A stretch of DNA of 64,000 nucleotides. It comes from Vibrio pectenicida. GTDB taxonomy: Bacteria > Pseudomonadota > Gammaproteobacteria > Enterobacterales > Vibrionaceae. The notes beneath the pieces were generated by a model, which made no database searches, had not been told where the DNA came from, and saw nothing but the letters and a program-made list of their open reading frames with translations. The DNA lies in assembly GCA_024347015.1 (NCBI GenBank), contig AP024891.1, positions 47,555 through 111,554 of the forward strand, read 5' to 3'. Below, one piece after another: positions 17,336-26,951 of this stretch. Numbering within the stretch: the stretch's first letter is position 1; each line of letters starts with the position of its first letter. The position numbers were made by a program, and so were the translations under genes.

Positions 17336-20077
17336 TTACTCATGTATAGAAAAATAAGGTAGCTGTAACTGAGTTAATCCACTTCCCTCTGAAAAATATC
17401 TGTGGGAAACGACATTATTTACATCCCAACTTGAGAGGTCCTGACTAACCTCTTTTGCCCTATAAAACATCATATCCATGTTAGTTACGCTAGAGGTATC
17501 CCAATTACTTATATCTGGAATTGATGATACTTTGGCAAATATCCCTGACATATTAGTTACATGTGAGGTGCAAAATTTAAGTAACCCACTATTAAACTTT
17601 AAACGATCTGATCCAAAAAAAGATCCATTGTTAACGACTTTATACTCGAATCCATTGACTTTAAAAACTTCCCCGACGTTTTTTTCAGGACACCTAACGG
17701 TGTGGAAATTGGAAGGTTGTGGGTTACCCGACTTTCGGATAGTTTCCATTGTATTTTCAGAAAAATCTTGAATTTTATATGCTGTAAATTCCCTAATATC
17801 TGTCTTAATCTCAAAGCCTTTCCCCCAACACCCCCAACCGTAAGTATTTGGTACATTGCCATATTTATAAATATCAAAAGCCCAAATCGGAAACATTAAA
17901 TCTTGAAAATCATCTCCTGAAGTAAATTTGTGAGCGATATTTATAGTTGTATCATCATTATAGGAATCAAAAGCTTCGATACTAAATCCTTCACTAGGAA
18001 CAGATTCAATATCGAACTTATCTTGAACGTCATCATATTTATATGAACTGTGATATTTATAGTTGGTACTTCCTACTTCTGTAAATTTAAATGTAAATTT
18101 CTCATTTTTAGCAATAGCCAAACTAAATGAGTCTCCGGGATTGAGGTGGCCGTACATAGGGTGGAAGATTGGTGCGGCACCGACAGGATATTGGTAGGTT
18201 CTATCATAGCAACGTTTAGTAGAATACATTGCTGCTTCAATCATTTTGGGAGCTTTGTATATACGCCACTCTAATGACTCCAATTCAACTGTTAATGAAT
18301 TTTCAAAATGTTTCCCATTAAATTCCAAGTCAGCGCTAGCAGAGGCGCTGGGCACAACTTTCAGTTCACCTCCTACACTTGACCATATCGGCCAATCAAT
18401 GGCTAAACTTTGCTTTTGTCGATGTAACATTAAGTTATTATTTAAGGTACTTTTAGCGCCTATTTGGATATCTAACCTATCGTCACCTATTACGAATTTG
18501 GGAAATATTCCACTAAATATTTCGAGTTCAAGTGGAGTCGGATCATTAAGCATTAACCCTTCGAATTCGAAGTATCGATCTTTATGAAGTGGGGAAAATG
18601 AAATGTCAAAATCACCTCCCATATCCATAGTCAATACTGGAGAGTGGGATTCATTAGTGACTGTTGAAGTTGCATTAGCTCGCATGAATACCTCCATCTT
18701 GGTTCCGAGCGAAAATTTTGGGCCTATCTTTATTGCTGGTTTCAGGCCCACATCTGCTCCTATATCAATTTGTACCCTACCTAAAATAGGGAAATCTCTA
18801 TAGACAGATGCTCCGTAAAGGCGGAAAGATACCTCAGGGAATGAGAACGAACCGCTTGCCTTTGCTTCAACTTCAAAAGTAGCATTTAGCCCAATACCTA
18901 CAACGGATACTAAATCTTCTCCGTGCCAGTTTGTTTCATACTCAAACTCTGATTTACTAATTTCTTTAAAGCAAACCTCTACTTTCATTTCACCTTGAGC
19001 GAAATTTTCGCAGGCTTTGAAAGTATTAGTTGGTACCCCCTCTTCATTCGACTTATAGGAGACTATTCGATTTAAACGCTTATTTGGGAATTGGATACTT
19101 ATAGGAGTTAATCTCTTCCCATAATAACTCACACCATTCAAAGCATTTGAGTGAGCCATAACTTCCTGATCCGTAAACCCAACGTATCGCCCAGTAAAGG
19201 TTAAAGGAGCTTCAGTTTTATATAAGTCGTACCACTTAGCAGGGAATAAATTTTTGATCTCATTAATATCTTCACGTATCGTCATAAGTGATCCATTGAT
19301 GTTGAATACATCACCAATAGCATAATCATTAGGATCTATTTCCGTGCTTGAGTTTATGTTTCTTATTGTCTTCAAGATCGGAGCTTGATCAGCAACTTTA
19401 TATTCAAAAGGCGCTGAATAACTACGTACCCCATTTACTTCAACACTCAATGTAATTTTATAGACTTCAGAAAGTAAAACGGGAATAATGATTTGGTGAT
19501 CAGTTGTATCATATACAACGCTATCTTGTGTTGGTTGACCATTCAGTAAGTGGCTGACCTCTACATAGTACCTTTCTTCCATAGAATACTCACCAGTCAA
19601 AGTAACGGCTGGTAGCCAACGTAGCTCTAAATCACCAACTTCATTTAATACAACACTATTTATGCCATTTAGAATTAGCCCATTCCTACCTTCAACGTCA
19701 ATTGGCATAACTAACACTTCATCTCCTAAAGCACCAATTTCAGAAATCTCTAAACTGAACTGAATGGGTGTAGCTGTAGCAGGTAGAACAAATGTTCCTA
19801 CATTACCTTGTATGGACACGAGAGGTAGAGTCGCTCCAGTGGCATTTGAATCGCGCAAAGCCCACTTAAGAGTATTACTTTTTGGGATAGTCCCTTTCAA
19901 CTCAACCTTCATGAGGTGACCAGCTTGACCTTTCTGTGAATCTGGCAAACAAATTTTTTTTTGTTCACTTGTGATAATACAGTTTGAATATTCGGACGTA
20001 GAAGAATCATCGTAACAAGCTGTCAATATCAAAGAAAGCATCAATATTTTAGTGATATTTCTGAACATATATTTCAT
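17336..20077 (-). CDS. Large lipoprotein with C-terminal BspA/DUF285-like repeats
   Basis: A 913-residue exported protein. The N-terminus ends in a lipobox (LILTAC), so it is probably a lipoprotein. The centre is beta-rich with no motif I recognise. The last ~110 residues (TSHVTNMSGIFAKVSSIPDISNWDT, split here only as a description of the NMSGIF and NWDTSSVTNM units) have the BspA/DUF285 repeat pattern found on bacterial surface proteins. It may act in adhesion or contact, which is inference. It is isolated, and 730 bp of non-coding DNA separates it from the retron. Confidence 0.65.
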   Translation of the reverse strand: MKYMFRNITKILMLSLILTACYDDSSTSEYSNCIITSEQKKICLPDSQKGQAGHLMKVELKGTIPKSNTLKWALRDSNATGATLPLVSIQGNVGTFVLPATATPIQFSLEISEIGALGDEVLVMPIDVEGRNGLILNGINSVVLNEVGDLELRWLPAVTLTGEYSMEERYYVEVSHLLNGQPTQDSVVYDTTDHQIIIPVLLSEVYKITLSVEVNGVRSYSAPFEYKVADQAPILKTIRNINSSTEIDPNDYAIGDVFNINGSLMTIREDINEIKNLFPAKWYDLYKTEAPLTFTGRYVGFTDQEVMAHSNALNGVSYYGKRLTPISIQFPNKRLNRIVSYKSNEEGVPTNTFKACENFAQGEMKVEVCFKEISKSEFEYETNWHGEDLVSVVGIGLNATFEVEAKASGSFSFPEVSFRLYGASVYRDFPILGRVQIDIGADVGLKPAIKIGPKFSLGTKMEVFMRANATSTVTNESHSPVLTMDMGGDFDISFSPLHKDRYFEFEGLMLNDPTPLELEIFSGIFPKFVIGDDRLDIQIGAKSTLNNNLMLHRQKQSLAIDWPIWSSVGGELKVVPSASASADLEFNGKHFENSLTVELESLEWRIYKAPKMIEAAMYSTKRCYDRTYQYPVGAAPIFHPMYGHLNPGDSFSLAIAKNEKFTFKFTEVGSTNYKYHSSYKYDDVQDKFDIESVPSEGFSIEAFDSYNDDTTINIAHKFTSGDDFQDLMFPIWAFDIYKYGNVPNTYGWGCWGKGFEIKTDIREFTAYKIQDFSENTMETIRKSGNPQPSNFHTVRCPEKNVGEVFKVNGFEYKVVNNGSFFGSDRLKFNSGLLKFCTSHVTNMSGIFAKVSSIPDISNWDTSSVTNMDMMFYRAKEVSQDLSSWDVNNVVSHRYFSEGSGLTQLQLPYFSIHE

Positions 20078-20777
20078 TTTTTAATGTATAAAAAAGAAAA
20101 ATACTACCCCTAAAAATGAAAGGCATCCATGTAAATTAGAAAAATTTCACTAATAATCAGTATCTTAATATATTTCTTGACTTGGTTTTAATGACCAAGA
20201 GTCTAGTATGCTTACTATCTTTCTAGGATATGTGGTAAGTAATAACGTCTTTACAAGAATACAGCGAGCTAACAGGGTGTAAATTAGTAAACCAATAAGT
20301 AGAAATGAGCTAATTTTCCCAATATTTCCGCGCCATTTTGTCTTCTAGGTTAATTCGACTTTCTCAAGTTCTAATGCAAGCGACTAAGTCAATGAAGTAG
20401 GGGATATCGATCTACACCTGTCATTGACAGATAAAAATAAGGTTTTACTCCATCATTGAGGGCCTTTTAATTTGTAGGGTAGTTACAATAAATATATTGA
20501 TCTCTAACAAAATTGGACAGAAACCATTTAGATTTTAAATTCTATAAGGGGTGTTGAGATAAGCTTTCTTAATGTGAAACTCCTGTGCACAGCAACAGGT
20601 TTAATTACAAACACGTAGATATTCAAAAGACAAGGTATCTACCTTACCTTTGTCAGTACTAATACCAGTGCCTGTACTTCAGCCGCTCAAGAACAAGTTT
20701 GATAGCTTCTTTCGTTGGATCAAGCGGTTACTTGGTTAGCGACGCATTACTAAGAGTAGAACAGTAACAACATAAAA
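20078..20777. other. Non-coding stretch before the retron
   Basis: No gene seen. A ~35-base segment at 20509-20548 (starting AAAATTGGACAGAAAC) resembles 33292-33330, which lies just beyond a half attC-like end. It may be a shared cassette or insertion remnant. Confidence 0.35.
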
Positions 20778-20807
20778 TTGAATAACCTCATAAACTTACT
20801 ATATAAT
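20778..20807 (+). promoter_or_regulatory. Promoter of the retron RNA
   Basis: A -35-like TTGAAT (20778-20783) and a perfect -10 TATAAT (20802-20807) are separated by 18 bases. Transcription would begin a few bases before the a1 segment of the msr-msd RNA. Confidence 0.65.
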
Positions 20808-20810
20808 GAA

Positions 20811-20968
20811 ATAGCTCTTTAGCTTAGGACGAATTCGTCTAGTCGGGTGTTTAGCCAGACTCTAATTTATTGAACGGTTTTATGGTTGCGATAGGTTCGC
20901 AACCTGATCTCCTCACTCCGTTCGTCAATCAGGTTGCGAACCTATCGCTTCCTCTAGTAAAGAGTTAA
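20811..20968 (+). ncRNA. Retron msr-msd non-coding RNA
   Basis: Template and primer for the adjacent reverse transcriptase. Complementary ends a1 AGCTCTTTA (20813-20821) and a2 TAAAGAGTT (20958-20966) pair over nine bp. The G at 20822 right after a1 is the expected branching guanosine. The msr part has hairpins GACGAATTCGTC (20828-20839) and AGTC...GACT (20841-20861). The msd part is a perfect 21-bp stem (20888-20908 with 20928-20948) around a 19-base loop. Reverse transcription would yield a multicopy single-stranded DNA covalently joined to the RNA. Confidence 0.88.
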
Positions 20969-20997
20969 GCCCAAGAGTGATACTCTTGGGCTTTTTT
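20968..20997 (+). terminator. Intrinsic terminator between retron RNA and reverse transcriptase
   Basis: Perfect 11-bp stem AGCCCAAGAGT / ACTCTTGGGCT with a GAT loop and a run of six T. Its place between the RNA and the RT gene would make most transcripts end after the RNA and let only read-through express the proteins. Confidence 0.85.
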
Positions 20998-21009
20998 ATG
21001 GGATTAAAA

Positions 21010-21942
21010 ATGACTTTGATAGAACAACTAGCATTAGAGTTGAAAAAGAGTGAAGACGAAGTCGCTCGCTTTTTGCTGAGTGCGCCTAAAAGGTACAAAG
21101 TCTATACCATTCCAAAGCGTACCTCTGGACACCGAGTTATTGCTCAGCCCTCTAAAGAGCTGAAAGAGTATCAGCGTAAGTATTTGGAACTTCAACAGTT
21201 ACCTATCCATGACTCTGCAATGGCTTATCGAAAAGGAATGAGCATTAAGCAGAATGCAATTGCTCATAAAAATAACCCTTACTTACTCAAGCTAGATCTC
21301 GAAAACTTTTTCAATTCCATCTCTGATAAATTGTTTTGGAAAGTTTGGGAGTCAATACTGCCTTTGCCTTCAGACCAAGATAAGCAAACTTTAGAAAACT
21401 TACTTTTCTGGTGCCCAAGTAAAACTACGGGAGGTGCTCTAGTTCTTAGTATAGGAGCACCGAGTTCTCCACTAGTATCAAATTTCTTCATGTACCAATT
21501 TGATTGTACTCTCAGTAAGCTATGCGTTGAAAAGGAAATTATGTATACGCGGTATGCTGATGATTTGACCTTCTCAACCAAGCATAAGGACTCTCTTTTT
21601 ACCCTTCCTGAGCTTATAAAAGAAAAGCTTGCTGTTTTGTTTGGGAGTGCGATAAGAATCAATAGAAAGAAAACTAGGTTTTCATCTAGAGCTCACAATA
21701 GACATGTTACAGGTATCACCATTAGTAATGATGGGAGTCTATCTCTAGGAAGAGAGCGCAAAAGATATATCAAGCATTTAGTGTATCAAGTTAAACTAAA
21801 TAAACTTGATGCTGAGGATAGGCAACACCTTAGAGGTCTTATTGCTTTCGCTAAGCATGTAGAACCTGTGTTTGTTCAATCGTTGAAACGAAAATATTCA
21901 GCTGAGTTAATTACTCAAATTGTTGAGGAATCAAATGGCTAA
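21010..21942 (+). CDS. Retron reverse transcriptase
   Basis: A 310-residue retron-type RT. The catalytic motif YADD is in TRYADDLTFS, the retron-specific NAxxH motif is NAIAH, and a VTG motif is in HVTGITIS. It copies msd RNA into msDNA using the 2'-OH of the branching G. ATG 21010 is preferred; an upstream ATG at 20998 lies within the terminator tail. The ATPase start overlaps its stop by eight bases. With the ATPase and HNH genes this matches type I-A retrons (Ec78, Vc95, Vp96 class), in which msDNA and RT hold the PtuAB effector inactive until phage infection. Confidence 0.92.
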   Translation: MTLIEQLALELKKSEDEVARFLLSAPKRYKVYTIPKRTSGHRVIAQPSKELKEYQRKYLELQQLPIHDSAMAYRKGMSIKQNAIAHKNNPYLLKLDLENFFNSISDKLFWKVWESILPLPSDQDKQTLENLLFWCPSKTTGGALVLSIGAPSSPLVSNFFMYQFDCTLSKLCVEKEIMYTRYADDLTFSTKHKDSLFTLPELIKEKLAVLFGSAIRINRKKTRFSSRAHNRHVTGITISNDGSLSLGRERKRYIKHLVYQVKLNKLDAEDRQHLRGLIAFAKHVEPVFVQSLKRKYSAELITQIVEESNG

Positions 21943-23575
21943 GTCACGTAAAAATAGAAGCAGATCTGTTAAACACCTAATTCAAAGCTCAGATAAAGGG
22001 AATTTTCAATCTTCGTATCAACTGTATCGAAACTACTCTGAAGGTAAAAATGTAGAGCAGAAAGATGAGGGCTTAGCTTGTCAATATTTGACTAAAGTAG
22101 AATCTGCGCTTCTTGAAAAGAAACTTGTTTTATCTTCAATAAACCTGACTGACTTTAGAAGATTTACGGCTCTTGATGTTTCATTTGATGAGAAAGTTAC
22201 TGTTCTCATCGGAGCCAATGGGGCTGGAAAAACGAGTGTTGCAGAAGCTATTGCGAAGACATTGTCGTGGTTGAATAATAATCTGGAAAAAACAGATGTA
22301 GTTGGTAGACCGATTACAGAAAGCGATATCCATGTTGGCTCTAAAGAGTTTAGTGAGGTAGCAACCAAGTTTAAATTTGATAAGCAGAATAAGTTTGATG
22401 CGAGTATTGGTAGCACTGTTTCTGGGTATGATGGCAATTCACCTACGGATGTAGTAGCTATAAGACAAGTTGCTGATATGTATAAAAGCACCGCCAAAAA
22501 TCCATTAATAAATATTCCACTTTTAGTTTTCTATTCGGTTGAACGCTCAGATTTTTCATTGTCTTCAACGATCACAGAGGTATCGTCAGGGGACTTTGTC
22601 AGCAATAGGTTTTCTGACCTTAAGACCGCTTTGGATGGAAGCGGGAAACTGGAAGATTTTTCTAAACTTTATATAGAGTTGGTTAATCGAGCAAAAGGAG
22701 AGGAGACTAAAGAAGTTCAAGAACTGAAGGTTCAGATAGCTACTTTGCAAGCTACTATTGATGATGTATATGCAGGGCAAGTACTTCCTGAAAATGATGC
22801 ATTCAGTGCCAAGTTAAATGCTAAAAAACAAGAGTTGGCGAACTTACTAACGACTCAATCTTCAGCAAAATATCAACGACATTTAGAGCTAGTCAATCGA
22901 GCAATAGTAGCGCTTGTTCCAGAAATAAAAAATCTTGAAGTGGATCGTAGTTCAGGAAAGGTCAGACTAATGGTTGATAACTTTGGGAATAGAGTGAATA
23001 TAGCCCAGTTATCGCAAGGTCAGAAGATGCTGATCGCTCTTTCTGGAGATTTGGCAAGACGTTTAGTTAACCTAAATCCTGACGCTGATGCCCCTTTACA
23101 TGGTCATGGAATTGTAATTATTGATGAAATTGAATCACACCTCCACCCTAAATGGCAACAAGAAATCCTAGTTGGTCTTCAAGCGACTTTCCCTAACCTC
23201 CAATTCATCGTGACCACTCATAGCCCCCAGGTACTGTCGACTGTAGATAAAGATTGCATTCGTATACTTCGATTTAATGACAATGGAGTTGCTTCTATAG
23301 ACAAACCAATACATCAGACCAAAGGTGTGTGTAGCTCTGATGTTCTAGAACAGATTATGGGAACGTTGTCTGTCCCACCAGTTTGCGAAGCAAGTTGGCT
23401 TTCTGATTATTCGGCTTTGGTTGCAGAGAACCTCTGGAAATCGAAGGAAGGTATAAAGTTATTTGATGAAATTGTTAAGCATTTCGGTGCTGATCACCCT
23501 GAGGTGGTAAAAATTAAAGGCGACATTAGAACTCAAGAATTCAAATTAAAGGCCAGAGCACTAAAAGGGATTTGA
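21935..23575 (+). CDS. ptuA: Retron-associated AAA ATPase (PtuA-like)
   Basis: A 546-residue SMC/OLD-type ATPase. Walker A GANGAGKTS is near residue 95, the ABC signature LSQGQK near 365, and Walker B GIVIIDEIESHLHP near 400, followed by the H-loop (VTTHSPQVLST). In Septu and type I-A retrons PtuA forms a complex with the HNH nuclease PtuB and senses infection. The ATG at 21935 has GAGGA five bases upstream. The N-terminal ~50 residues (with a YQLYRNYSEG stretch) may bind the RT-msDNA particle, which is inference. Confidence 0.88.
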   Translation: MAKSRKNRSRSVKHLIQSSDKGNFQSSYQLYRNYSEGKNVEQKDEGLACQYLTKVESALLEKKLVLSSINLTDFRRFTALDVSFDEKVTVLIGANGAGKTSVAEAIAKTLSWLNNNLEKTDVVGRPITESDIHVGSKEFSEVATKFKFDKQNKFDASIGSTVSGYDGNSPTDVVAIRQVADMYKSTAKNPLINIPLLVFYSVERSDFSLSSTITEVSSGDFVSNRFSDLKTALDGSGKLEDFSKLYIELVNRAKGEETKEVQELKVQIATLQATIDDVYAGQVLPENDAFSAKLNAKKQELANLLTTQSSAKYQRHLELVNRAIVALVPEIKNLEVDRSSGKVRLMVDNFGNRVNIAQLSQGQKMLIALSGDLARRLVNLNPDADAPLHGHGIVIIDEIESHLHPKWQQEILVGLQATFPNLQFIVTTHSPQVLSTVDKDCIRILRFNDNGVASIDKPIHQTKGVCSSDVLEQIMGTLSVPPVCEASWLSDYSALVAENLWKSKEGIKLFDEIVKHFGADHPEVVKIKGDIRTQEFKLKARALKGI

Positions 23576-23580
23576 TTCAG

Positions 23581-24252
23581 ATGAAGAAATTAGTTCGTAG
23601 TGATGCTCCCCTTTGTTTAGCTCAATTTAGGCATGGTCGAGATAATTGGTCTGTTATTTCAACCAATGGTTTAACTAACAATATTTGGGAAAAGCTCAAC
23701 ATCATGCAACGTGGGTTCTGTGCGTATTGTGAGTGCCAGTTACATGAAGATAATACCAAAAGACATATTGAGCATTTCATTCAAAAGGGCCAAGTACCTA
23801 GTATGACCTTTAATTGGGATAACTTATTTGGTTCATGTAACAACCCGAATCGTTGTGGGAAGTACAAAGATGAGGCTCCAGCCGCTAAAAAAATAGACTT
23901 AGCCAAGGTATGTAAACCTGACGTGATGGATCCTAGTGAGTTAATACTTTTCCTTAATTCTGGAAAAGTTAGACCTAGAACTGGCTTAACACAGCAAAAT
24001 AAAGAAATTGCTGATAACACCATTGCTGTTTTCAATCTTGATGGCGATAGTACGCTAGAAAACTCACGGAAAACTGCTATCGCTGGAGAAAAAAGTTTGG
24101 CGGATAGTTATTGGGAGATGCTAGTTGATGATGATACTGGTGAGCTAGCTGAACTTTTGGAAGCTGAGTTATCTGATGCATTAAACAGAATTAAAGAAGT
24201 CGAGCATTCAACAGCATTAGAACATTTGTGGACACATCATGAGCAATACTAA
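23581..24252 (+). CDS. ptuB: Retron-associated HNH nuclease (PtuB-like)
   Basis: A 223-residue HNH endonuclease. The motif is GFCAYCEC, then HIEHF, then FNWDNLFGSCNN and CGKYKD, which fits the PtuB core. It is the presumed killing nuclease of the retron system; relatives degrade nucleic acid when freed by phage activity. A TTG at 23572 overlapping the ATPase stop is the alternative start. The gene ends 49 bp before an insertion sequence, which has not interrupted it. Confidence 0.88.
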   Translation: MKKLVRSDAPLCLAQFRHGRDNWSVISTNGLTNNIWEKLNIMQRGFCAYCECQLHEDNTKRHIEHFIQKGQVPSMTFNWDNLFGSCNNPNRCGKYKDEAPAAKKIDLAKVCKPDVMDPSELILFLNSGKVRPRTGLTQQNKEIADNTIAVFNLDGDSTLENSRKTAIAGEKSLADSYWEMLVDDDTGELAELLEAELSDALNRIKEVEHSTALEHLWTHHEQY

Positions 24253-24301
24253 ACAGCCCTAGATACAGCCTATAGTTGAGGTGAATTCGGATAAAATTTT
24301 G

Positions 24302-25651
24302 GGCTCTTCTCCGCTTTCATGAGTCTGTGTGGACAGACTCATTCATCATAATTACATGATTTATAATGCTTATTTTAAATAATAAGTCAGTAGTCTATTT
24401 TGTCGTCTTTGTCTTCCTCGTTATTTAGCTTTAAAGGCCAGTGTGTTGAATCTTGTTCAATAGAAGAAATGTCCCAAAGCGTATTCGTTCGCTGTCGTCG
24501 AGACCGTAGGTATAAAGTCAAAGAGCCAATATCAGGGGCTTCCTGTACCGTCGATCACTACGTTAAAAGGCGTCTTCAAGATTTACCTGTGAGTGGGCGG
24601 CCTTGTACGATTGAAGTTGAGCTGGCTAAAACTAGAGACAAAGAAGGACGACGGTTGATCGAAGAGACTGAATATGTGGCTAAAGGTGGTCGTTATACCG
24701 CTCGCTTTTGCAAGTTCATCAGTGGGTTATGTCGCCACATGAGCATACATGCCGTCTCTCAACATTTAGGAATTCGCTGGGAAACAGTAAAAAACATCGA
24801 TAGGGAATACTTGCGTTCAAGCTTACCAGCATTAGACCCCGAGAAACTGAATAACTTGGTTCATATTGGTGTCGATGAAGTTGCCAGAGCCAAGAGACAC
24901 GATTATATGACGGTTGTTTATGACCTTGTCTCTGGGCATTTAATTTGGGTTGAACATGGCCGAAAAGCAGAAGTTCTGATCTCCTTCTTTGAGCAACTAT
25001 CAGAAGAAACCAAATCAGGAATCAAAGCAGTATCAATGGATATGGGCCAGTCTTACCAGTCGGCGGTCAGGAAAATGCTTCCCAATGCTGATATTGTTTT
25101 TGACCGATTTCATGTCATGCAGAACTACTGCATCTTAATCAAAAAAGAGAGAACAAAAGCGTTTAGAAATGGCTCTCACGACGAAAAAAAGATGTTGAAA
25201 GGAACGCTCTTCCTCCTACTGAAAAACGCTCACAAATTGGATGATAGACAGTCTGATAGACTTGATGACTTACTTGAGAGCAACAAGACTTTGTGCGTTG
25301 TTTACATGCTCAAAGAGCAGCTACAAGCCATATGGGATGAAGCCGATTACGAAACAATGGTGGCAGCTCTAGAAGCTTGGTGCCGTCTTGCCAAATCGAC
25401 CAGAATACTGTCCTTAATTAATTTTGCCGATGCTTTATTGGAAAGAAAAGTGGGTATTTGTAACTACGGAAAATACAAGCTGACTAACGCTCGGGTAGAA
25501 GCGGGTAATGTCTCGATTGGCTTACTCAGACGAAGAGCAAGAGGGGTGAGAGATACAGACTATTTCAAATTGAAGATCAGACAAACATCGGTTCCAGATA
25601 CACACTCAACTTTTTACCCAAATATCAAGCTCACCTAAGCGGAGAAGAGCC
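24302..25651 (+). mobile_element. ISL3-family insertion sequence
   Basis: Terminal inverted repeats GGCTCTTCTCCGCTT (24302-24316) and AAGCGGAGAAGAGCC (25637-25651) are perfect over 15 bp and bound a 1.35-kb element with one transposase gene. A seven-base direct repeat AATTTTG flanks it (24295-24301 and 25652-25658), close to the eight-base target duplication normal for ISL3. The element appears intact. Confidence 0.88.
24400..25638 (+). CDS. ISL3-family transposase
   Basis: A 412-residue DDE transposase. The ISL3 core is seen in VHIGVDEVARAKRHDYMTVV, then VSMDMGQSYQSAV, with a late glutamate in NARVEAGNVSIG. An HTH precedes it (HAVSQHLGIRWETVKNID). It moves the surrounding insertion sequence. 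The stop lies just inside the right terminal repeat, and length fits the family (about 400-430 residues). Confidence 0.9.
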   Translation: MSSLSSSLFSFKGQCVESCSIEEMSQSVFVRCRRDRRYKVKEPISGASCTVDHYVKRRLQDLPVSGRPCTIEVELAKTRDKEGRRLIEETEYVAKGGRYTARFCKFISGLCRHMSIHAVSQHLGIRWETVKNIDREYLRSSLPALDPEKLNNLVHIGVDEVARAKRHDYMTVVYDLVSGHLIWVEHGRKAEVLISFFEQLSEETKSGIKAVSMDMGQSYQSAVRKMLPNADIVFDRFHVMQNYCILIKKERTKAFRNGSHDEKKMLKGTLFLLLKNAHKLDDRQSDRLDDLLESNKTLCVVYMLKEQLQAIWDEADYETMVAALEAWCRLAKSTRILSLINFADALLERKVGICNYGKYKLTNARVEAGNVSIGLLRRRARGVRDTDYFKLKIRQTSVPDTHSTFYPNIKLT

Positions 25652-25713
25652 AATTTTGTAAGGGGGATAGGGTAAATAGAATATAACTGAGTTTTTATTC
25701 TAACGAATTTTGG

Positions 25714-25755
25714 GGCAGAATCGACATAGAAAAATCTTTCGGTTCTGCCTTTGTT
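25714..25755 (+). terminator. Terminator-like hairpin between IS and resolvase
   Basis: GGCAGAA and TTCTGCC pair over seven bp with a longer partial stem, followed on the + strand by TTTGTTTTATTTT. It probably ends transcription from the retron/IS side, and it also faces the end of the recombinase gene. Confidence 0.55.
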
Positions 25756-25769
25756 TTATTTTCAAAATA

Positions 25770-26405
25770 TCAGTTATCTAGGCGCTCCTCTGATAACTTT
25801 TTGGCCACCCTAATAACGGTTCTGGTTGATACGTTGGTCAGTTTTGCTGTATCGCTAATACTTAGGCCATTGACCACTCTAAGTTGGTAAATCTTTTCAT
25901 GCAATTCATGGTCGGCTTGCCGTCCTCTATATTTTCCTTCTTCCAAGGCTTTTTTGATGCCTTCAGCCTGCCGACGGCGACGGTCTTGATAATCTTTCCT
26001 CGCGATAGCGGCGAGCATGTCCATCATCATCCCGTTAATGGCCTTGATCATCGAGCGAGTGAATTCATCGGTGATTTGGGGAGCAAAGGCAATATGACTG
26101 GTTGGTAAATCTAGACTTATGACCTTAAGTTCTTTCTCGTACAGCATTTCTTTTAATTTGAACCAACTATCTTCATCAAGACGAGAAAGCCGATCAATCT
26201 GCTCAATGATGATAGCATCGCCAACTGCTGCATCATCAAGTAATCGAAGTAGTTCAGGTCTTTGTAATGATGCACCAGATTCGTTCTCAATATACCATGC
26301 TGCTACTCTAAATCCCTTATCTTGAACAAAGCTGTTTAGAGTGCCTTGCGCTCGTTTTGCATTCTGATCACTTGTTGAGGCTCTGAGGTATCCAAATATG
26401 TACAT
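25770..26405 (-). CDS. Serine recombinase (resolvase/invertase family)
   Basis: A 211-residue small serine recombinase. The catalytic serine is S10 in YLRASTSDQ, the arginine motif is IEQIDRLSR near residue 70, and a C-terminal HTH is LSISDTAKLTNVSTRTVIRVAKK. Such enzymes resolve cointegrates or multimers at res sites. Three related palindromic elements directly upstream (26420-26501) fit a res site, so this may be a plasmid or transposon resolution module. No matching transposase of the Tn3 type was seen. Confidence 0.88.
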   Translation of the reverse strand: MYIFGYLRASTSDQNAKRAQGTLNSFVQDKGFRVAAWYIENESGASLQRPELLRLLDDAAVGDAIIIEQIDRLSRLDEDSWFKLKEMLYEKELKVISLDLPTSHIAFAPQITDEFTRSMIKAINGMMMDMLAAIARKDYQDRRRRQAEGIKKALEEGKYRGRQADHELHEKIYQLRVVNGLSISDTAKLTNVSTRTVIRVAKKLSEERLDN

Positions 26406-26419
26406 AAAGTCGTCCTAGG

Positions 26420-26501
26420 TGACATTAAAGTAATGATCTAACCGTGTGTGACATTTAGATTATGACAAATATGGTTTTAATGTCAATTTTAAATTATGAC
26501 A
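26420..26501. promoter_or_regulatory. Probable res site of the serine recombinase
   Basis: Three spaced elements share TGACAT / ATGTCA ends: TGACATTAAAGTAATGATC (26420), TGACATTTAGATTATGACA (26449) and TGTCAATTTTAAATTATGAC (26481). The second and third are imperfect palindromes. Their arrangement beside the recombinase start resembles res subsites and would also let the enzyme control its own promoter. Confidence 0.55.
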
Positions 26502-26690
26502 TAGAGATATACCCATATGGCACTAGTTATGTATACAGTGTAGAGGTTTGTAGTTTATATTTAGTCTAAATTTGAACCTTATTGAGTTTGAGTGTATTAT
26601 TCAATAATAAAAATCATACTAGTCATTATAAAAAATAAATAAATTCTACTGATTGAATATTTAATGTGTCATTAGAGGGGGAGTACCGTT

Positions 26691-26939
26691 ATGGATACGA
26701 CGAATGTGGAAACCGTGAGTTTTCTTAAAAAAAATGCCGCCAATTTACCCGTCGAGGAGCCTTTGACCATCACACAGAATGGTAAGCCAGCTTATGTTGT
26801 GGAGTCATATGAAGATCATAAAAATCGGCAAGATGCTATAGCACTTTTAAAGCTGATCAGCTTTGCTAAAAATGATATTTTGCAAGGTCAGGTGATGTCA
26901 TCGGGAGACTTGAGACGTCGATTATCTGAGCGGAAATAA
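26691..26939 (+). CDS. Phd/YefM-type antitoxin, copy 1
   Basis: An 82-residue antitoxin with the Phd/YefM fold: a short DNA-binding start (ETVSFLKKNAANLP) then PLTITQNGKPAYVVESYEDH. It should neutralise the toxin and repress the operon. RBS GAGGGGG lies before the ATG. The protein is identical to that encoded at 32253. Confidence 0.88.
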   Translation: MDTTNVETVSFLKKNAANLPVEEPLTITQNGKPAYVVESYEDHKNRQDAIALLKLISFAKNDILQGQVMSSGDLRRRLSERK

Positions 26940-26951
26940 CATTAGGTGGTT

